Shown: positions 47,645 through 56,151, counted from the stretch's first letter. The stretch is 64,000 bases of DNA from Chromobacterium haemolyticum DSM 19808 (GCF_000711885.1 NZ_JONK01000017.1:50748-114747); one strand, 5' to 3'. Numbers and translations: made by a program. The notes: generated by a model from the letters alone, not told the origin.

Positions 47645-48952
47645 ATGAATAAAGCCGCAACCACTCACGGCGCGCCCCCAGACTCCGCCGTTTCAACGCA
47701 CGAACGCGGCCATTCACCGCGCCGCGCCATCGTTGCCGTCTCGCTGGGCAACTGGCTGGAGTTGTACGACTTCACCGTCTTCAGCTTCTTCGCCGTGCTG
47801 ATCGGCAAACTGTTTTTTCCATCCAGCAGCCAGTACGGCTCCTTGTTGATGGCGCTGGCCACCTTTGGCATCGGCTTCGTAATGCGGCCGCTGGGCAGCG
47901 TGGTGATTGGCAGGCTGGCGGACCGAAAAGGCCGCAAGCCGGCGTTGACATTGACCATCTGGCTCATGGCGGCCGGCACCTCGCTGATAGGCCTGGCTCC
48001 CACCTACGCCGACATCGGACCCACCGCCCCACTGCTGATCGTCGTCGGCCGCCTGCTGCAGGGCTTTTCCGCCGGCGGCGAAGTCGGCGCCGCCACCAGT
48101 TTCTTGATGGAATCCGGCCCCAGCCGGCGGCGCGGCTTTATGGTGAGTTGGCAAATGGCCAGCCAGGGCGCGGCCGTGCTGGCCGGCGCGCTCAGCGGCG
48201 CACTGCTGAACCACTTTCTCAGCCAGGAGGCGTTGGAAAGCTGGGGCTGGCGCTTGCCCTTTCTGTTAGGGCTGTTGATTGCCCCGGTCGGTCTGTACAT
48301 CCGTCGCCATCTGGATGAAACCCATCACCAGGACGCGGCGCCGCAACAAAGCCTGGGTTCCTTGATCCGCGCCCAGCGCCGCACGCTGCTGCTGGGCGGC
48401 CTGCTCATCCTGGGCGGAACCGCCAATATGTATATCGTGGCGCACTATATGCCGTCCTACATGATCAAGGTGCTGGGCCTGCCGCCGGCCAACGCGCTGA
48501 TCACCGGCTGCAGCGCCGGCTTGGCCCTCATGCTGCTGTCCCCTCTGGCCGGCCGCTTGGCCGACCGCTTGCGCCGCCGCAAACCGCTGCTGCTTGGCTT
48601 CAACCTGCTCAGCCTGCTAGCGGTGTGGCCCTGCTTCGCCTTGATCCAGGCCCAACCCGGCCTACCCAGCGCTCTGCTCACCGTCGTCCTGCTCACCAGC
48701 TTGCTGACACTCAGCGGCCCGGCCGGCCTCCTGTTGATCATGGAAGCCTTTCCGCGCCGCAATCGGGCCACGGGGCTAGCCATCATCTACGCCAGCGGCG
48801 TCACCCTGTTCGGCGGCTTCGCCCAATTCATCGTCACCTGGCTGATCAGCGTCAGCGGCAGCGCGCTGGCCCCTTCCTGGTATCTGATGTTTTGCACCAG
48901 TATCAGCCTGTTGGCTCTGCTCGCCTTCCACGAGCATGAGCAACCAGACTGA
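47645..48952 (+). CDS. MFS transporter, metabolite:H+ symporter (MHS) family
   Basis: This 435-residue transporter has about twelve helices. The MHS signature GNWLELYDFTVFSFFAVLIG opens helix 1, the loop motif GRLADRKGRKPAL follows helix 2-3, and FSAGGEVGAATSFLMESGP lies in helix 4. Family members carry citrate, proline/betaine, alpha-ketoglutarate or aromatic acids. Placed after an amidohydrolase and a porin, it probably imports the N-acyl amino acid or one of its products. GGAGAG precedes the ATG. The TGA stop is followed by a short sequence resembling MITE ends. Confidence 0.92.
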   Translation: MNKAATTHGAPPDSAVSTHERGHSPRRAIVAVSLGNWLELYDFTVFSFFAVLIGKLFFPSSSQYGSLLMALATFGIGFVMRPLGSVVIGRLADRKGRKPALTLTIWLMAAGTSLIGLAPTYADIGPTAPLLIVVGRLLQGFSAGGEVGAATSFLMESGPSRRRGFMVSWQMASQGAAVLAGALSGALLNHFLSQEALESWGWRLPFLLGLLIAPVGLYIRRHLDETHHQDAAPQQSLGSLIRAQRRTLLLGGLLILGGTANMYIVAHYMPSYMIKVLGLPPANALITGCSAGLALMLLSPLAGRLADRLRRRKPLLLGFNLLSLLAVWPCFALIQAQPGLPSALLTVVLLTSLLTLSGPAGLLLIMEAFPRRNRATGLAIIYASGVTLFGGFAQFIVTWLISVSGSALAPSWYLMFCTSISLLALLAFHEHEQPD

Positions 48953-48964
48953 ACGTGACGCTGA

Positions 48965-49004
48965 CGCATGAGCATTTCAAAGCGGTTTTAATGCCACGCT
49001 CCGC
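48965..49004. mobile_element. MITE copy 10, short remnant
   Basis: ATGAGCATTTCAAAGCGG and the following TTTTAATGCC...CCGCC closely match the middle of copies 4 and 5. Both ends are missing or altered; TGAACGTG at the adjacent transporter stop might be a vestige of the left end. Confidence 0.55.
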
Positions 49005-49155
49005 CAAGTTTGAACCGCTCAACTCTCCGGCCGCTGCCCGCACGCTCCCCATCAAGAAACCGCTGGGGCAACAAAGATTCGGTAAACAACACCCACGCCG
49101 TTCAGGCAGCTGGTCTAAGGCGAACAGGCGCGCGACGACGGCGTCCCGGCAATAA

Positions 49156-49179
49156 AAAACCCGGCTTCCGCCGGGTTTT
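49156..49179. terminator. Bidirectional intrinsic terminator
   Basis: AAAACCCGGC pairs with GCCGGGTTTT around TTCC, with A-rich and T-rich flanks on the two sides. It lies between the convergent MHS transporter and phosphofructokinase genes. Confidence 0.9.
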
Positions 49180-49191
49180 TCTCAATCACGC

Positions 49192-50409
49192 TCACACCTT
49201 GGGCCAGGCAATGGGCCGGTAGTCCGGCAATCCGTCCTTGAACGGTGGAATCCGCTCTCCCTCCATCAAGGGGCGCACATAATCGAGAAAGGCGGGCGTC
49301 ACGCTGAAACCGTCGGCGCCGATGAACTCCGGCGGCAGCCGCTTCTCCTGATCCCCCACCACCGCCAGCGGCACCTCCTCCACATCCCAGCAATAGGGAT
49401 GGTTCTGGATGCGCTTGATGCCGGCCATCACCCCGCTTTTGCCGGCCAGCAGCCACTCCACCGCCCGCTCGCCCATGATGTAGGCCTGGCGCACATCCAT
49501 GCTGGACCCCAAATGGCCGCCGGCTCGCTGCAGATAATCCACCTGCGCCACATGCGCGGAAATGCCGCGTTCGCGCAACAGCAGCTGGGCGATCCAGTGA
49601 CCGGCGCCGCCCAATTGCTCATGGCCGTAGACCTCTGATTTCTTGGCTTCGGCGACAAAGCGGCCGTCGGCGTCGGTGATGCCCTCCGCCACAGCGATCG
49701 CGCATTGACCGAAGCGCGCCAACCTGTCGTCCACCGCGGCGAGGAAACGCTCGGCGTCGAAAGCCACTTCCGGCAGCAGCAGCAAATGCGGCGCTTCGCG
49801 TTCGTTGCGCGCCGCCGCCGCGCAGGCCGCCGCCAGCCAGCCAGTGTGACGGCCCATGGTTTCCATGATGAACACCCGGCCCCAGCCCATGCTGGTCATA
49901 TCCAGGCCCACTTCACGCATCGCGCTGGCCAGGAATTTGGCGGAGGAGCCGTAGCCGGGACTGTTGTCTGTGCCCACCAGGTCGTTGTCTATGGTTTTGG
50001 GAATGCCCACCACCTTGAGCGGGTAGCCCATGTGGCGTTCAAATTCCGCCAGCCGTTCGGCGCAGCCCAACGAGCCGTTGCCGCCGTTGACCAGCAGATA
50101 ATGGATGTCGTGCCGGGCCAGAACCTCGCGCAGCCGTCTCCAGTCGTCGCCGGCCTCGGCGAAGCTCCCTATCATCCGCCGGCTGACGCCGAAGCTGCCG
50201 CCGGGCATGAAGGCCAGTTGGGCGATGGCCTCGTCCGATACCGCGTCGGTATCGCACAAACGGTCCTCCAGCAAGCCGGCCAGACCGTCGAAAGCGCCGT
50301 ACATCGACAGGCCGCGCTTGCGCGCGGTTTCAATCGCGCCCTGCGCGGAAGCGTTCAACACCGCAGTCGGACCGCCCGACTGCAAATATACGGCACGGGG
50401 TTTGGACAT
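49192..50409 (-). CDS. 6-phosphofructokinase family, mixed ATP/PPi-type signature
   Basis: This 405-residue enzyme belongs to the PFK family that phosphorylates fructose 6-phosphate. The active-site motif PKTIDNDLVGTD and METMGRHTGW are conserved. Two selectivity positions conflict: NGGNGS has Gly where PPi enzymes have Asp and Asn in place of the usual Mg-binding Asp, while PKTIDND has the Lys typical of PPi-dependent and related enzymes. Donor specificity is thus uncertain. The second of two adjacent ATGs (50409) is chosen, as AGGTGG is then eight bases upstream; 50412 is the alternative. Monocistronic. Confidence 0.88.
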   Translation of the reverse strand: MSKPRAVYLQSGGPTAVLNASAQGAIETARKRGLSMYGAFDGLAGLLEDRLCDTDAVSDEAIAQLAFMPGGSFGVSRRMIGSFAEAGDDWRRLREVLARHDIHYLLVNGGNGSLGCAERLAEFERHMGYPLKVVGIPKTIDNDLVGTDNSPGYGSSAKFLASAMREVGLDMTSMGWGRVFIMETMGRHTGWLAAACAAAARNEREAPHLLLLPEVAFDAERFLAAVDDRLARFGQCAIAVAEGITDADGRFVAEAKKSEVYGHEQLGGAGHWIAQLLLRERGISAHVAQVDYLQRAGGHLGSSMDVRQAYIMGERAVEWLLAGKSGVMAGIKRIQNHPYCWDVEEVPLAVVGDQEKRLPPEFIGADGFSVTPAFLDYVRPLMEGERIPPFKDGLPDYRPIAWPKV

Positions 50410-50709
50410 CATCGCCACCTGGAGAAATGGAGAATCAAACGGCGCGGCGCGCGGCCGGGCCGGGAATACCACAAACATACCACTGGCCGGAAAGCCGCCT
50501 CAAGCGGGACGGCGCCGCCATTCTCCATTTCCTTGACCAACGGCAAATCCGCGCGCAAGTTGCCGCCACGCTACAGACGGCGGGCGGGCTCCGCTTCCTT
50601 TGGCGCCGGAAAATTCGATTCCATAATGACTTTCAGGAACTGAATTAATTTTTCACTTACAAAAACAATTGGATAGACTATTTTTCGGCGACCGCCGCCG
50701 GCTTGCACC
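50410..50709. other. Divergent intergenic region, nothing further seen
   Basis: About 300 bases between the phosphofructokinase and the alpha/beta hydrolase. The right part (50640-50690) is AT-rich and likely contains the hydrolase promoter. No convincing gene, repeat or hairpin was found. Confidence 0.45.
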
Positions 50710-51471
50710 ATGACCACCCTGCCCCCAAAGCTCATCGCCGCCATCGACGGCGTCGCCATGGAGTACATCGCCGTCGGCGACGCGACGCCGCCCATCGTGT
50801 TGATCAACGATGCCGGCGCGCCGATGGAAAGCTGGTACAAAGTGCTGCCGGGGCTGGAAGCGCTCAGCGGCGTGTTCGCCTACAACCGCTGCGGCATCGG
50901 CAACAGCGGCAACACTCGCGAAGCTCAGACCAGCGCCGCGATGATGGAAACCTTGCGCGCGCTGCTGTTCAAGGCCGGCCTGACCCCGCCCTATGTGCTG
51001 GTGGCCCATGCGCTGGGCAGCCTGATCGCCAATCTGTTCGCCCGCAGCTACGCCGGCGAAGTGGCCGCCGCCGTATTGCTGGACGCCGCGGCGCCGGAAG
51101 ACATCAGCGCGCTGGACGCGCGCCGGGGGCGGCTGGGCCAGTTGATGCGCCGGGCCTTGGACTTGGCTCAGGACCGCGATACCCTGAACGAAACCGGGCA
51201 CCTCAGACGCAGCGCGGAGCAGATCGCCGAAGCGCCGCCCTTCCCCGACATCCCCCTGTGCGTGATCAGCGGCGGCGCGCCAAGCTTGTCCTGGCTAACC
51301 CCCAGAGCGGTGCTGGACGCGCGCGCCGAAGGCCAGCGCCGGCTGGCGGCATTGTCGCCGCGCGGCCGCCACGTCATCGCCGCCCGCAGCGGCCATTTTC
51401 CGCAGCTCTCCGAGCCAGAGCGGGTTGTCTCCGCGGTGCACGACGCGCTGGCCGCCATCGCCGCAAGCTGA
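50710..51471 (+). CDS. Alpha/beta hydrolase-fold protein lacking the nucleophile serine
   Basis: This 253-residue protein has the alpha/beta hydrolase fold: the oxyanion region VLINDAGAPMESW, the FAYNRCGIGNS turn, and an elbow followed by ANLFARSYAGEV, with a late His in SGHFPQLSEPERV. At the nucleophile elbow, where GxSxG is expected, the sequence reads VAHALGS: the nucleophile position is Ala and the preceding Gly is Ala. It may be a binding or regulatory pseudo-enzyme, or use another residue. No neighbours share an obvious operon. I found no frameshift, so the change seems genuine rather than decay. Confidence 0.85.
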   Translation: MTTLPPKLIAAIDGVAMEYIAVGDATPPIVLINDAGAPMESWYKVLPGLEALSGVFAYNRCGIGNSGNTREAQTSAAMMETLRALLFKAGLTPPYVLVAHALGSLIANLFARSYAGEVAAAVLLDAAAPEDISALDARRGRLGQLMRRALDLAQDRDTLNETGHLRRSAEQIAEAPPFPDIPLCVISGGAPSLSWLTPRAVLDARAEGQRRLAALSPRGRHVIAARSGHFPQLSEPERVVSAVHDALAAIAAS

Positions 51472-51514
51472 AAAACCGCACCGTGGCCGCCTCTGCGAGC
51501 GGTCCGTCAACGCG

Positions 51515-52024
51515 TCACAAGCACTTGAAGTAATAAGCGGTGGGATGCAGACGCCCGTCCGGGCTGACGGCGTAATCCGGGATCTCCCCGCTCTTGCTCC
51601 AGCCCAGTTTGCGGTAGACCTCTTCCGCGCCGGAGCCGGCCTCGGTATCCAATACCAACAGGCGGATGCCCTGTTTGTGTGCATGATCTTCCAGCGTCGC
51701 CATCAATTGGCGCGCCACGCCGCGGCCGCGGCATGCGGAATGCACCAGCAGTTTCTGCACCTCGGCGCGGTGACGGCCGTTGCCGCGCTGACAAGGCGCC
51801 AGCTGCACACAGCCCAACAACGCCTCGTCCTCCTCCGCCAGCCATAATTGCAAGCCCGCGCCCAGCAGCGCGTCCACCTGCGCCCAATAGGCGGCGGCCT
51901 CCGATACCCGCAAGGGCGCGAGAAAACCCACTGAAGCGCCGCCGGCCACGCTGTCCGCCAACAAAGCGCTTAAGCGCGAGTAATCGCCGGCCGCCAGCGC
52001 CGGTGCGAGTCTGATACGCATCAT
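51515..52024 (-). CDS. GNAT-family N-acetyltransferase
   Basis: This 169-residue protein carries the acetyl-CoA pyrophosphate loop CRGRGVARQLM (Arg/Gln-x-x-Gly-x-Gly/Ala type) and the preceding VQKLLVHS strand, with VLDTEAGSGAEEVYRKLGW in the C-terminal half. The substrate is unknown. The ATG at 52024 follows GGGAG by six to seven bases; upstream in-frame codons to 52057 lack support. It shares strand with the downstream two-component genes but is separated from them by 60 bases with the response regulator upstream, so it may be the last gene of that transcript. Confidence 0.88.
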   Translation of the reverse strand: MMRIRLAPALAAGDYSRLSALLADSVAGGASVGFLAPLRVSEAAAYWAQVDALLGAGLQLWLAEEDEALLGCVQLAPCQRGNGRHRAEVQKLLVHSACRGRGVARQLMATLEDHAHKQGIRLLVLDTEAGSGAEEVYRKLGWSKSGEIPDYAVSPDGRLHPTAYYFKCL

Positions 52025-52087
52025 TTCTGTCTCCCATTGGATCATGGGCATGGACAAGCAGCTTTCATGCCGGCTGCGGCGGACCGT

Positions 52088-52840
52088 TCACATACGCTGG
52101 AATAGATGGGCGTAGCTGCGACTGACTTCCAGCGGCTCCGCATAGCCGCGCAATTGCAGCAACAGGCCGCGCTGGCCGTCGTCGCGCTTGATCTGTTCGA
52201 TGGCGTCCACCCGCACCAGGGTGGAGCGGTGAATCTGCCAGAATTCGTCCGGGTCCAGCGCCTGCAACAGCTCCTTGATCGGCATGCGGATCAAGGCCTC
52301 GCAACCGGCGGTCTGCACCCGGGTATATTTTTCGTCGGACTGAAAGAATAACACCTCGCTGGTGCTGATCATGCGCAGGCTGTTGCCCACCGAGGCTTTG
52401 ATCCAGCGGAGGTAGTCCGGCCGCGCCAACTGGCGGCTCAGTTGCTGCAAGGAGGCCTGCCAGTGCGACGGCAGCGCCAATTGCCGCTGCTCCCAGCGCT
52501 GACGCGTGCGTAGCAGCCGCTCGTCCTCCACCGGCTTGAGCAGATAGTCCACCGCGCCTTCCTCGAAGGCCTTGATCGCGTACTGATCGTAGGCGGTGAC
52601 AAACACCACCGGACACAGTCCGTCGATCTCCATCGCGGCGGCGATGCCGTTCTGCACCGGCATGGTGATATCCAGGAAGGCGAGGTCGGGCCGGTGCTCG
52701 CGCACCCGTTCCACCGCCTCGGCGCCGTCATGGGCCTCCGCCACTATCCTCAACTCCGGCCACACTCTCTGCAAGGCCATGCGCAGTTGCTCTCGCATCA
52801 GGCGCTCGTCGTCGGCGATCACCGCGCTTAGTTTCGTCAT
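52088..52840 (-). CDS. LytTR-family response regulator
   Basis: This 250-residue regulator has a receiver domain with Asp10/Asp11 and phospho-acceptor Asp57 (LAFLDITMP), Thr in FVTAYD and Lys in YLLKPV, then a C-terminal LytTR DNA-binding domain (about residues 145-250, VLFFQSDEKYTRVQT, FWQIHRSTLVRVDAI). It pairs with the LytS-type kinase located just upstream, 29 bases away. Such systems (AlgR, LytR, YehT types) control envelope or surface genes. The start is the ATG at 52840 (a TTG codon precedes it in frame); GGAGG is nine bases upstream. Confidence 0.94.
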   Translation of the reverse strand: MTKLSAVIADDERLMREQLRMALQRVWPELRIVAEAHDGAEAVERVREHRPDLAFLDITMPVQNGIAAAMEIDGLCPVVFVTAYDQYAIKAFEEGAVDYLLKPVEDERLLRTRQRWEQRQLALPSHWQASLQQLSRQLARPDYLRWIKASVGNSLRMISTSEVLFFQSDEKYTRVQTAGCEALIRMPIKELLQALDPDEFWQIHRSTLVRVDAIEQIKRDDGQRGLLLQLRGYAEPLEVSRSYAHLFQRM

Positions 52841-52869
52841 CAATCGCTGTCCTCCGCCAGGCTAGCCGC

Positions 52870-53775
52870 TCACACCAGCGCGAACGGCAGGGCTATGGTG
52901 GCGCGGGTGCCGCCCTCCGGCAACACTTCCAACTGCAATTGCGCGCGCTCGCCGTGCAGCATGGCCAGCCGTTCACGGATATTGCTCAAACCCATGCCCT
53001 GCCCAGGCTGCTCCGGAAAACCGACGCCGCTGTCGCTCACCGTCACTAATAATTCGCCGGTCAGCACCTTGGCCCCAATGACGATGTCGCCGCCCTCGGC
53101 CTTGGGCTCCAGGCCGTGCTTGATGGCGTTTTCCACCAAAGTTTGCAGCATCATCACCGGAAAGCGCGCATCCAGCAGCGACTCCGGCACCTCCAGCCTC
53201 ACCCGCAGCCGGTCCTCCATGCGCAACTGCATGATGTCCAGGTAAGCGCGCGACAACTCCAGTTGCTGGCCAAGGCTGGTTTCCGCTGGAGAATCCCGCC
53301 ATTCCGGCAGCGAGGAGCGCAGGTAGCGGATCAGCGCCTTCTGCATCAGCAAGGCGCGCTCCGGCGCGGTTTCCATCAATTGGCACACCGAGGACAAAGT
53401 GTTGAACAGGAAGTGCGGCTCGATCTGCGCCTGCAGCGCTCCCATCCGCGCTTCCGCCAACTGGCGTTGCAGCGCCTCCACCTCGGCCAGTTCCTCCGCT
53501 TGCTGGCTGCGAACCACCGCCTCGTCCGCGCGCAGCTCCGCCCGACGCTTGCCGCCGGCCACGATCTTGACAACGCAGACAGCCACGCCCAGGAAAAAGG
53601 CCAGCACCGGCACTCCGATGATGCCGCCCATGATCAGTCCCAAGAAGCAGATCAACAGCAGCCGCCCCCAGCCGACGATGGCCAGCCAATCGAAAAACAG
53701 CCACCAGTAGATGGAGGCCTTGTGGCTGACGAGGTCAATGCCCGCCAGCGCCTCCGCATGTCTTTGCCTATCCAT
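52870..53775 (-). CDS. LytS/YehU-type sensor histidine kinase
   Basis: This 301-residue kinase has a short membrane anchor instead of a large sensor: a Trp-rich segment (residues 22-36) and a continuous hydrophobic stretch (about 37-72) that can form a helical hairpin. A coiled coil follows. The phospho-acceptor His121 lies in EPHFLFNTL. The ATP-binding domain has LVENAIKHGL (N box) and DSGVGFPEQPGQGMGLSNIRERL. The first 72 residues are duplicated in the small upstream gene; the overlap of the two genes is 8 bases. Its partner is the LytTR regulator downstream. Confidence 0.93.
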   Translation of the reverse strand: MDRQRHAEALAGIDLVSHKASIYWWLFFDWLAIVGWGRLLLICFLGLIMGGIIGVPVLAFFLGVAVCVVKIVAGGKRRAELRADEAVVRSQQAEELAEVEALQRQLAEARMGALQAQIEPHFLFNTLSSVCQLMETAPERALLMQKALIRYLRSSLPEWRDSPAETSLGQQLELSRAYLDIMQLRMEDRLRVRLEVPESLLDARFPVMMLQTLVENAIKHGLEPKAEGGDIVIGAKVLTGELLVTVSDSGVGFPEQPGQGMGLSNIRERLAMLHGERAQLQLEVLPEGGTRATIALPFALV

Positions 53776-54070
53776 GATACGCCCCCCGGTCTTGCTTCAT
53801 TTCTTCCTCGGTCCTCTCCGTCAGCGCCGCCGGCTTCGACGGTTTCGGCGCAACGCAGGCCTTGACCAGGAAGGACATCAGTATCAAAAAAACCACGGCA
53901 CCGCTCAGCGCCAGCACGCCGCTCAAAATCAAGGCCAGCAGGGAGATCAGCGCCAGCCGCCCCCAGCCAAGCCCGGCCAGCCAGTCTACATAAAGCCGCC
54001 AGTAAATGGTGATCTTGTGCTTGACGCCGCTCAGTCCATCCAAAGCTTCCGCGTGTTTTTCCCGGTCCAT
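53768..54070 (-). CDS. Small membrane protein, duplicate of the kinase membrane anchor
   Basis: This 100-residue protein opens with MDREKHAEALDG, aligns without gaps to the first 72 residues of the next gene's kinase (about 60% identical over the first 50) and has the same Trp-rich and hydrophobic segments: IYWRLYVDWLAGLGWGRLAL then a long hydrophobic hairpin. It then ends with a short charged tail (TERTEEEMKQDRG) and has no kinase domain. The TAG stop overlaps the kinase ATG by 8 bases. It probably arose by partial tandem duplication and may pair with, or tune, the kinase in the membrane; this role is inferred. Confidence 0.85.
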   Translation of the reverse strand: MDREKHAEALDGLSGVKHKITIYWRLYVDWLAGLGWGRLALISLLALILSGVLALSGAVVFLILMSFLVKACVAPKPSKPAALTERTEEEMKQDRGAYHG

Positions 54071-54194
54071 GTCTAGCTCCTAGTGATGCGTTGTGGTTAA
54101 CGCTGCTCACTGTAGCCAGCGCCAAACGCGGCCGATAGCGGCTTGCGACGAAACGCCCGGGGCGATGGACGAAACGGCCGAACGGGCGACGAAC

Positions 54195-54217
54195 GGGCGG
54201 CGTTTTTAACGCCGCCC
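54195..54217 (-). terminator. Hairpin after the ABC-F gene
   Basis: GGGCGGCGTT pairs perfectly with AACGCCGCCC around TTT, six bases after the ABC-F stop. No T-run follows on the minus strand, so it may be a processing or Rho-associated structure rather than a full intrinsic terminator. Confidence 0.45.
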
Positions 54218-54223
54218 TTCGCG

Positions 54224-55939
54224 TTACAAGCCTAGCTCCCGTTCCAAGGCGCCCATCTCCCGCCGCCATTGCTGCTGCAATTGCGGCTTCTGATGCTTGG
54301 GCTTGCGCGCCAGGTCCGCGCTCAACAGCGCCTCCAGCTGATACAAGCGCTCCAACTGCCGCTCCGCTCCGCTTGGGGCGGGCGCTTCTCCCACTGTCGG
54401 CGGCGGCTCGGTCGCGGCCGCGACAGCCGGCGGGCTGAACAGCTGGGCGTAGGCGCCGGCGGCGTCCGGCCACTCTCGCAGCCGGCCGTCGCTGACCACC
54501 CAGAAGCGGTTGCACGATTGCTCGATCAGCTCGCGGTCGTGCGACACCAAGAGGAAACCGCCGGCAAAACCAGCCAGCTCCTCGGCCAGCTCGCGCTTGC
54601 CGTCCAGATCAAGATGGTTGGTCGGCTCGTCCAGCCACAACAGGTGGTAGCTGGCCAGCGACAGCGCCAGGAACAACAGCCGCGCGCGCTCCCCGCCGCT
54701 GAGGGTGGCCACGGTCTGGCCGTGGCGCGCATAGGCGAAACCGGCGGAAATCAGCGCCTGCCTCCGCTCCGCGTCGCTCAGCGGCGCGAACGAATACAGC
54801 GCGTCCGGCAGCGTAGCCGCGTCGTCCAGCCGGCGCAGCGACTGGTCGTAATAAGCGATGCGCGCCGCCGGGTGCGGCCTCCAACCAGCGCCGGCCTCGC
54901 CTTGCAGCCAGTCCCGCCAACACTGGCGCAGCAAAGACGACTTGCCCGCGCCGTTGGCGCCGAGCAGGGCGACTTTGTCACCGCTGCGCAAGCTCAACTC
55001 GTCGGCCTCGAGCAGCGCTGGAAGGCCCGGCGCGGCGCGCACCCGCAGGCCTTCGAAGACCTGCAAGCGGTCCGCCGCCAAGGGCAGGCCTTGCAGCCGC
55101 AAGCGCCATGGGCTGCCGCGGCTGACGAAGGCTTGCTCCTCCTTCAGCCTCTCCACCCGCTTCTGCATGGACTTGGCCTTGCGCACCAGTTTTTCATTGT
55201 CGTGCTCGCGGCCCCAGACCGCCAGGCGCTTGCTGCTGACGGTCAGGCGGTCGATTTCTTTTTGCTCGCCGGCGCGCCGCGCGCGAGCGGCGTCGTCGGC
55301 CTCCGCCAGCGCGGCCCGCGCCTGGCTGCACGGCAGTTCAAAGCGGTACAAGCGCTGGTCGCGAAGAATCCAGCTGTGCGAAGTCACGGCGTCCAGCAGC
55401 CGCGCGTCGTGGGACACCAAGATGAAGCCGCCCTGCCAGCGGCGCAGAAAGTCTTCCAGCCACAGCAGCGACGGCAGGTCCAGGTGGTTGCTGGGCTCGT
55501 CCAGCAGCAATAGATTGGGCTGGCGCAGCACCGCGCGCCCCAGCAGCAGCCGGGTGTGCTGACCACCGCTGAGGCTGGCGGCCGGGGTATCGGCCGCGGC
55601 CGACAACTCCAGTTCGTCCAGCAGGCTGTCCACCCGCCAATGCTGCTCCGGCTGGCGATCCACCGCCTCCAGCAGCGCCGCGCGCGCGCTTAAGGCCGCC
55701 AGCCGCGCCGGCAGGTGTTGCTCCACATATTGCAGCCGGCACAGGCCGGCGTATTGCACCATGCCGGCATTGGCTTCTCGCTGGCCGGCCAACACGCCGA
55801 GCAAGCTGCTCTTGCCGCAGCCGTTATGGCCCAGCAGGCCGATGCGGTCGCCCAGTTTTACGGTAAAGGAAAGGTCCTGGAACAGCGGGCCGTGGCCGGC
55901 GTCCAGTTGCAAGGATTGCGCGGAAATCAGGGTTGTCAT
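54224..55939 (-). CDS. ABC-F family ATPase
   Basis: This 571-residue soluble protein has two ABC domains and no membrane segment. The first domain has GHNGCGKSS (Walker A), LSGGQ and LLLLDEPSNHLD; the second has GANGAGKSS, LSGGE and LLWLDEPTNHLD. A charged linker rich in Lys/Arg between the domains (ERLKEEQAF region) is where ABC-F proteins reach the ribosomal P-site or exit tunnel. Members act in translation or protect ribosomes from antibiotics. The ATG at 55939 begins MTTLISAQSLQLDAG, in line with the family; a longer frame to 56092 is rejected. A short ORF with a strong Shine-Dalgarno lies upstream, suggesting attenuation control. Confidence 0.9.
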   Translation of the reverse strand: MTTLISAQSLQLDAGHGPLFQDLSFTVKLGDRIGLLGHNGCGKSSLLGVLAGQREANAGMVQYAGLCRLQYVEQHLPARLAALSARAALLEAVDRQPEQHWRVDSLLDELELSAAADTPAASLSGGQHTRLLLGRAVLRQPNLLLLDEPSNHLDLPSLLWLEDFLRRWQGGFILVSHDARLLDAVTSHSWILRDQRLYRFELPCSQARAALAEADDAARARRAGEQKEIDRLTVSSKRLAVWGREHDNEKLVRKAKSMQKRVERLKEEQAFVSRGSPWRLRLQGLPLAADRLQVFEGLRVRAAPGLPALLEADELSLRSGDKVALLGANGAGKSSLLRQCWRDWLQGEAGAGWRPHPAARIAYYDQSLRRLDDAATLPDALYSFAPLSDAERRQALISAGFAYARHGQTVATLSGGERARLLFLALSLASYHLLWLDEPTNHLDLDGKRELAEELAGFAGGFLLVSHDRELIEQSCNRFWVVSDGRLREWPDAAGAYAQLFSPPAVAAATEPPPTVGEAPAPSGAERQLERLYQLEALLSADLARKPKHQKPQLQQQWRREMGALERELGL

Positions 55940-56003
55940 GCTCTTGCTCTCGTTTCTTTGGGACGTGAAAGTCCCTGTCAACAGGAGCGCTGGCGACAAC
56001 ATG

Positions 56004-56035
56004 AGAGTCGGAAAAGACTCGGCGAGTAAAACTCG
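56004..56035 (-). promoter_or_regulatory. Small hairpins between the leader ORF and the ABC-F gene
   Basis: Two adjoining 5-bp stems are visible: CGAGT/ACTCG (56023-56035) and GAGTC/GACTC (56005-56020). On the minus strand an alternative pairing ACTC/GAGT, followed by CTTTT, would exclude both. This is compatible with an attenuator but the stems are short. Confidence 0.3.
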
Positions 56036-56064
56036 AAATGAAGAGTGGCTTTGCTCCGACCCGG

Positions 56065-56151
56065 TTATCGCAGCGCGATGGAACTCGGGCAAGAGCCGGC
56101 AAATGTGCCATACAAGCGAGCCAACATTTCTGGGCGCGCAAACTGAACCAT
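56065..56151 (-). CDS. Putative 28-residue leader peptide of the ABC-F gene
   Basis: An ATG at 56151 is preceded by an exceptionally strong ribosome-binding site, AAAGAAAGGAGGTAAAT. It encodes a 28-residue peptide, MVQFARPEMLARLYG then TFAGSCPSSIALR, and stops at TAA, 125 bases before the ABC-F start. The peptide has no similarity I know. Short leader ORFs control several antibiotic-resistance ABC-F genes by ribosome stalling; this role is inferred. The SD also overlaps the end of an 86-codon open frame (56154-56414) that could be an upstream coupled ORF. Confidence 0.5.
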   Translation of the reverse strand: MVQFARPEMLARLYGTFAGSCPSSIALR

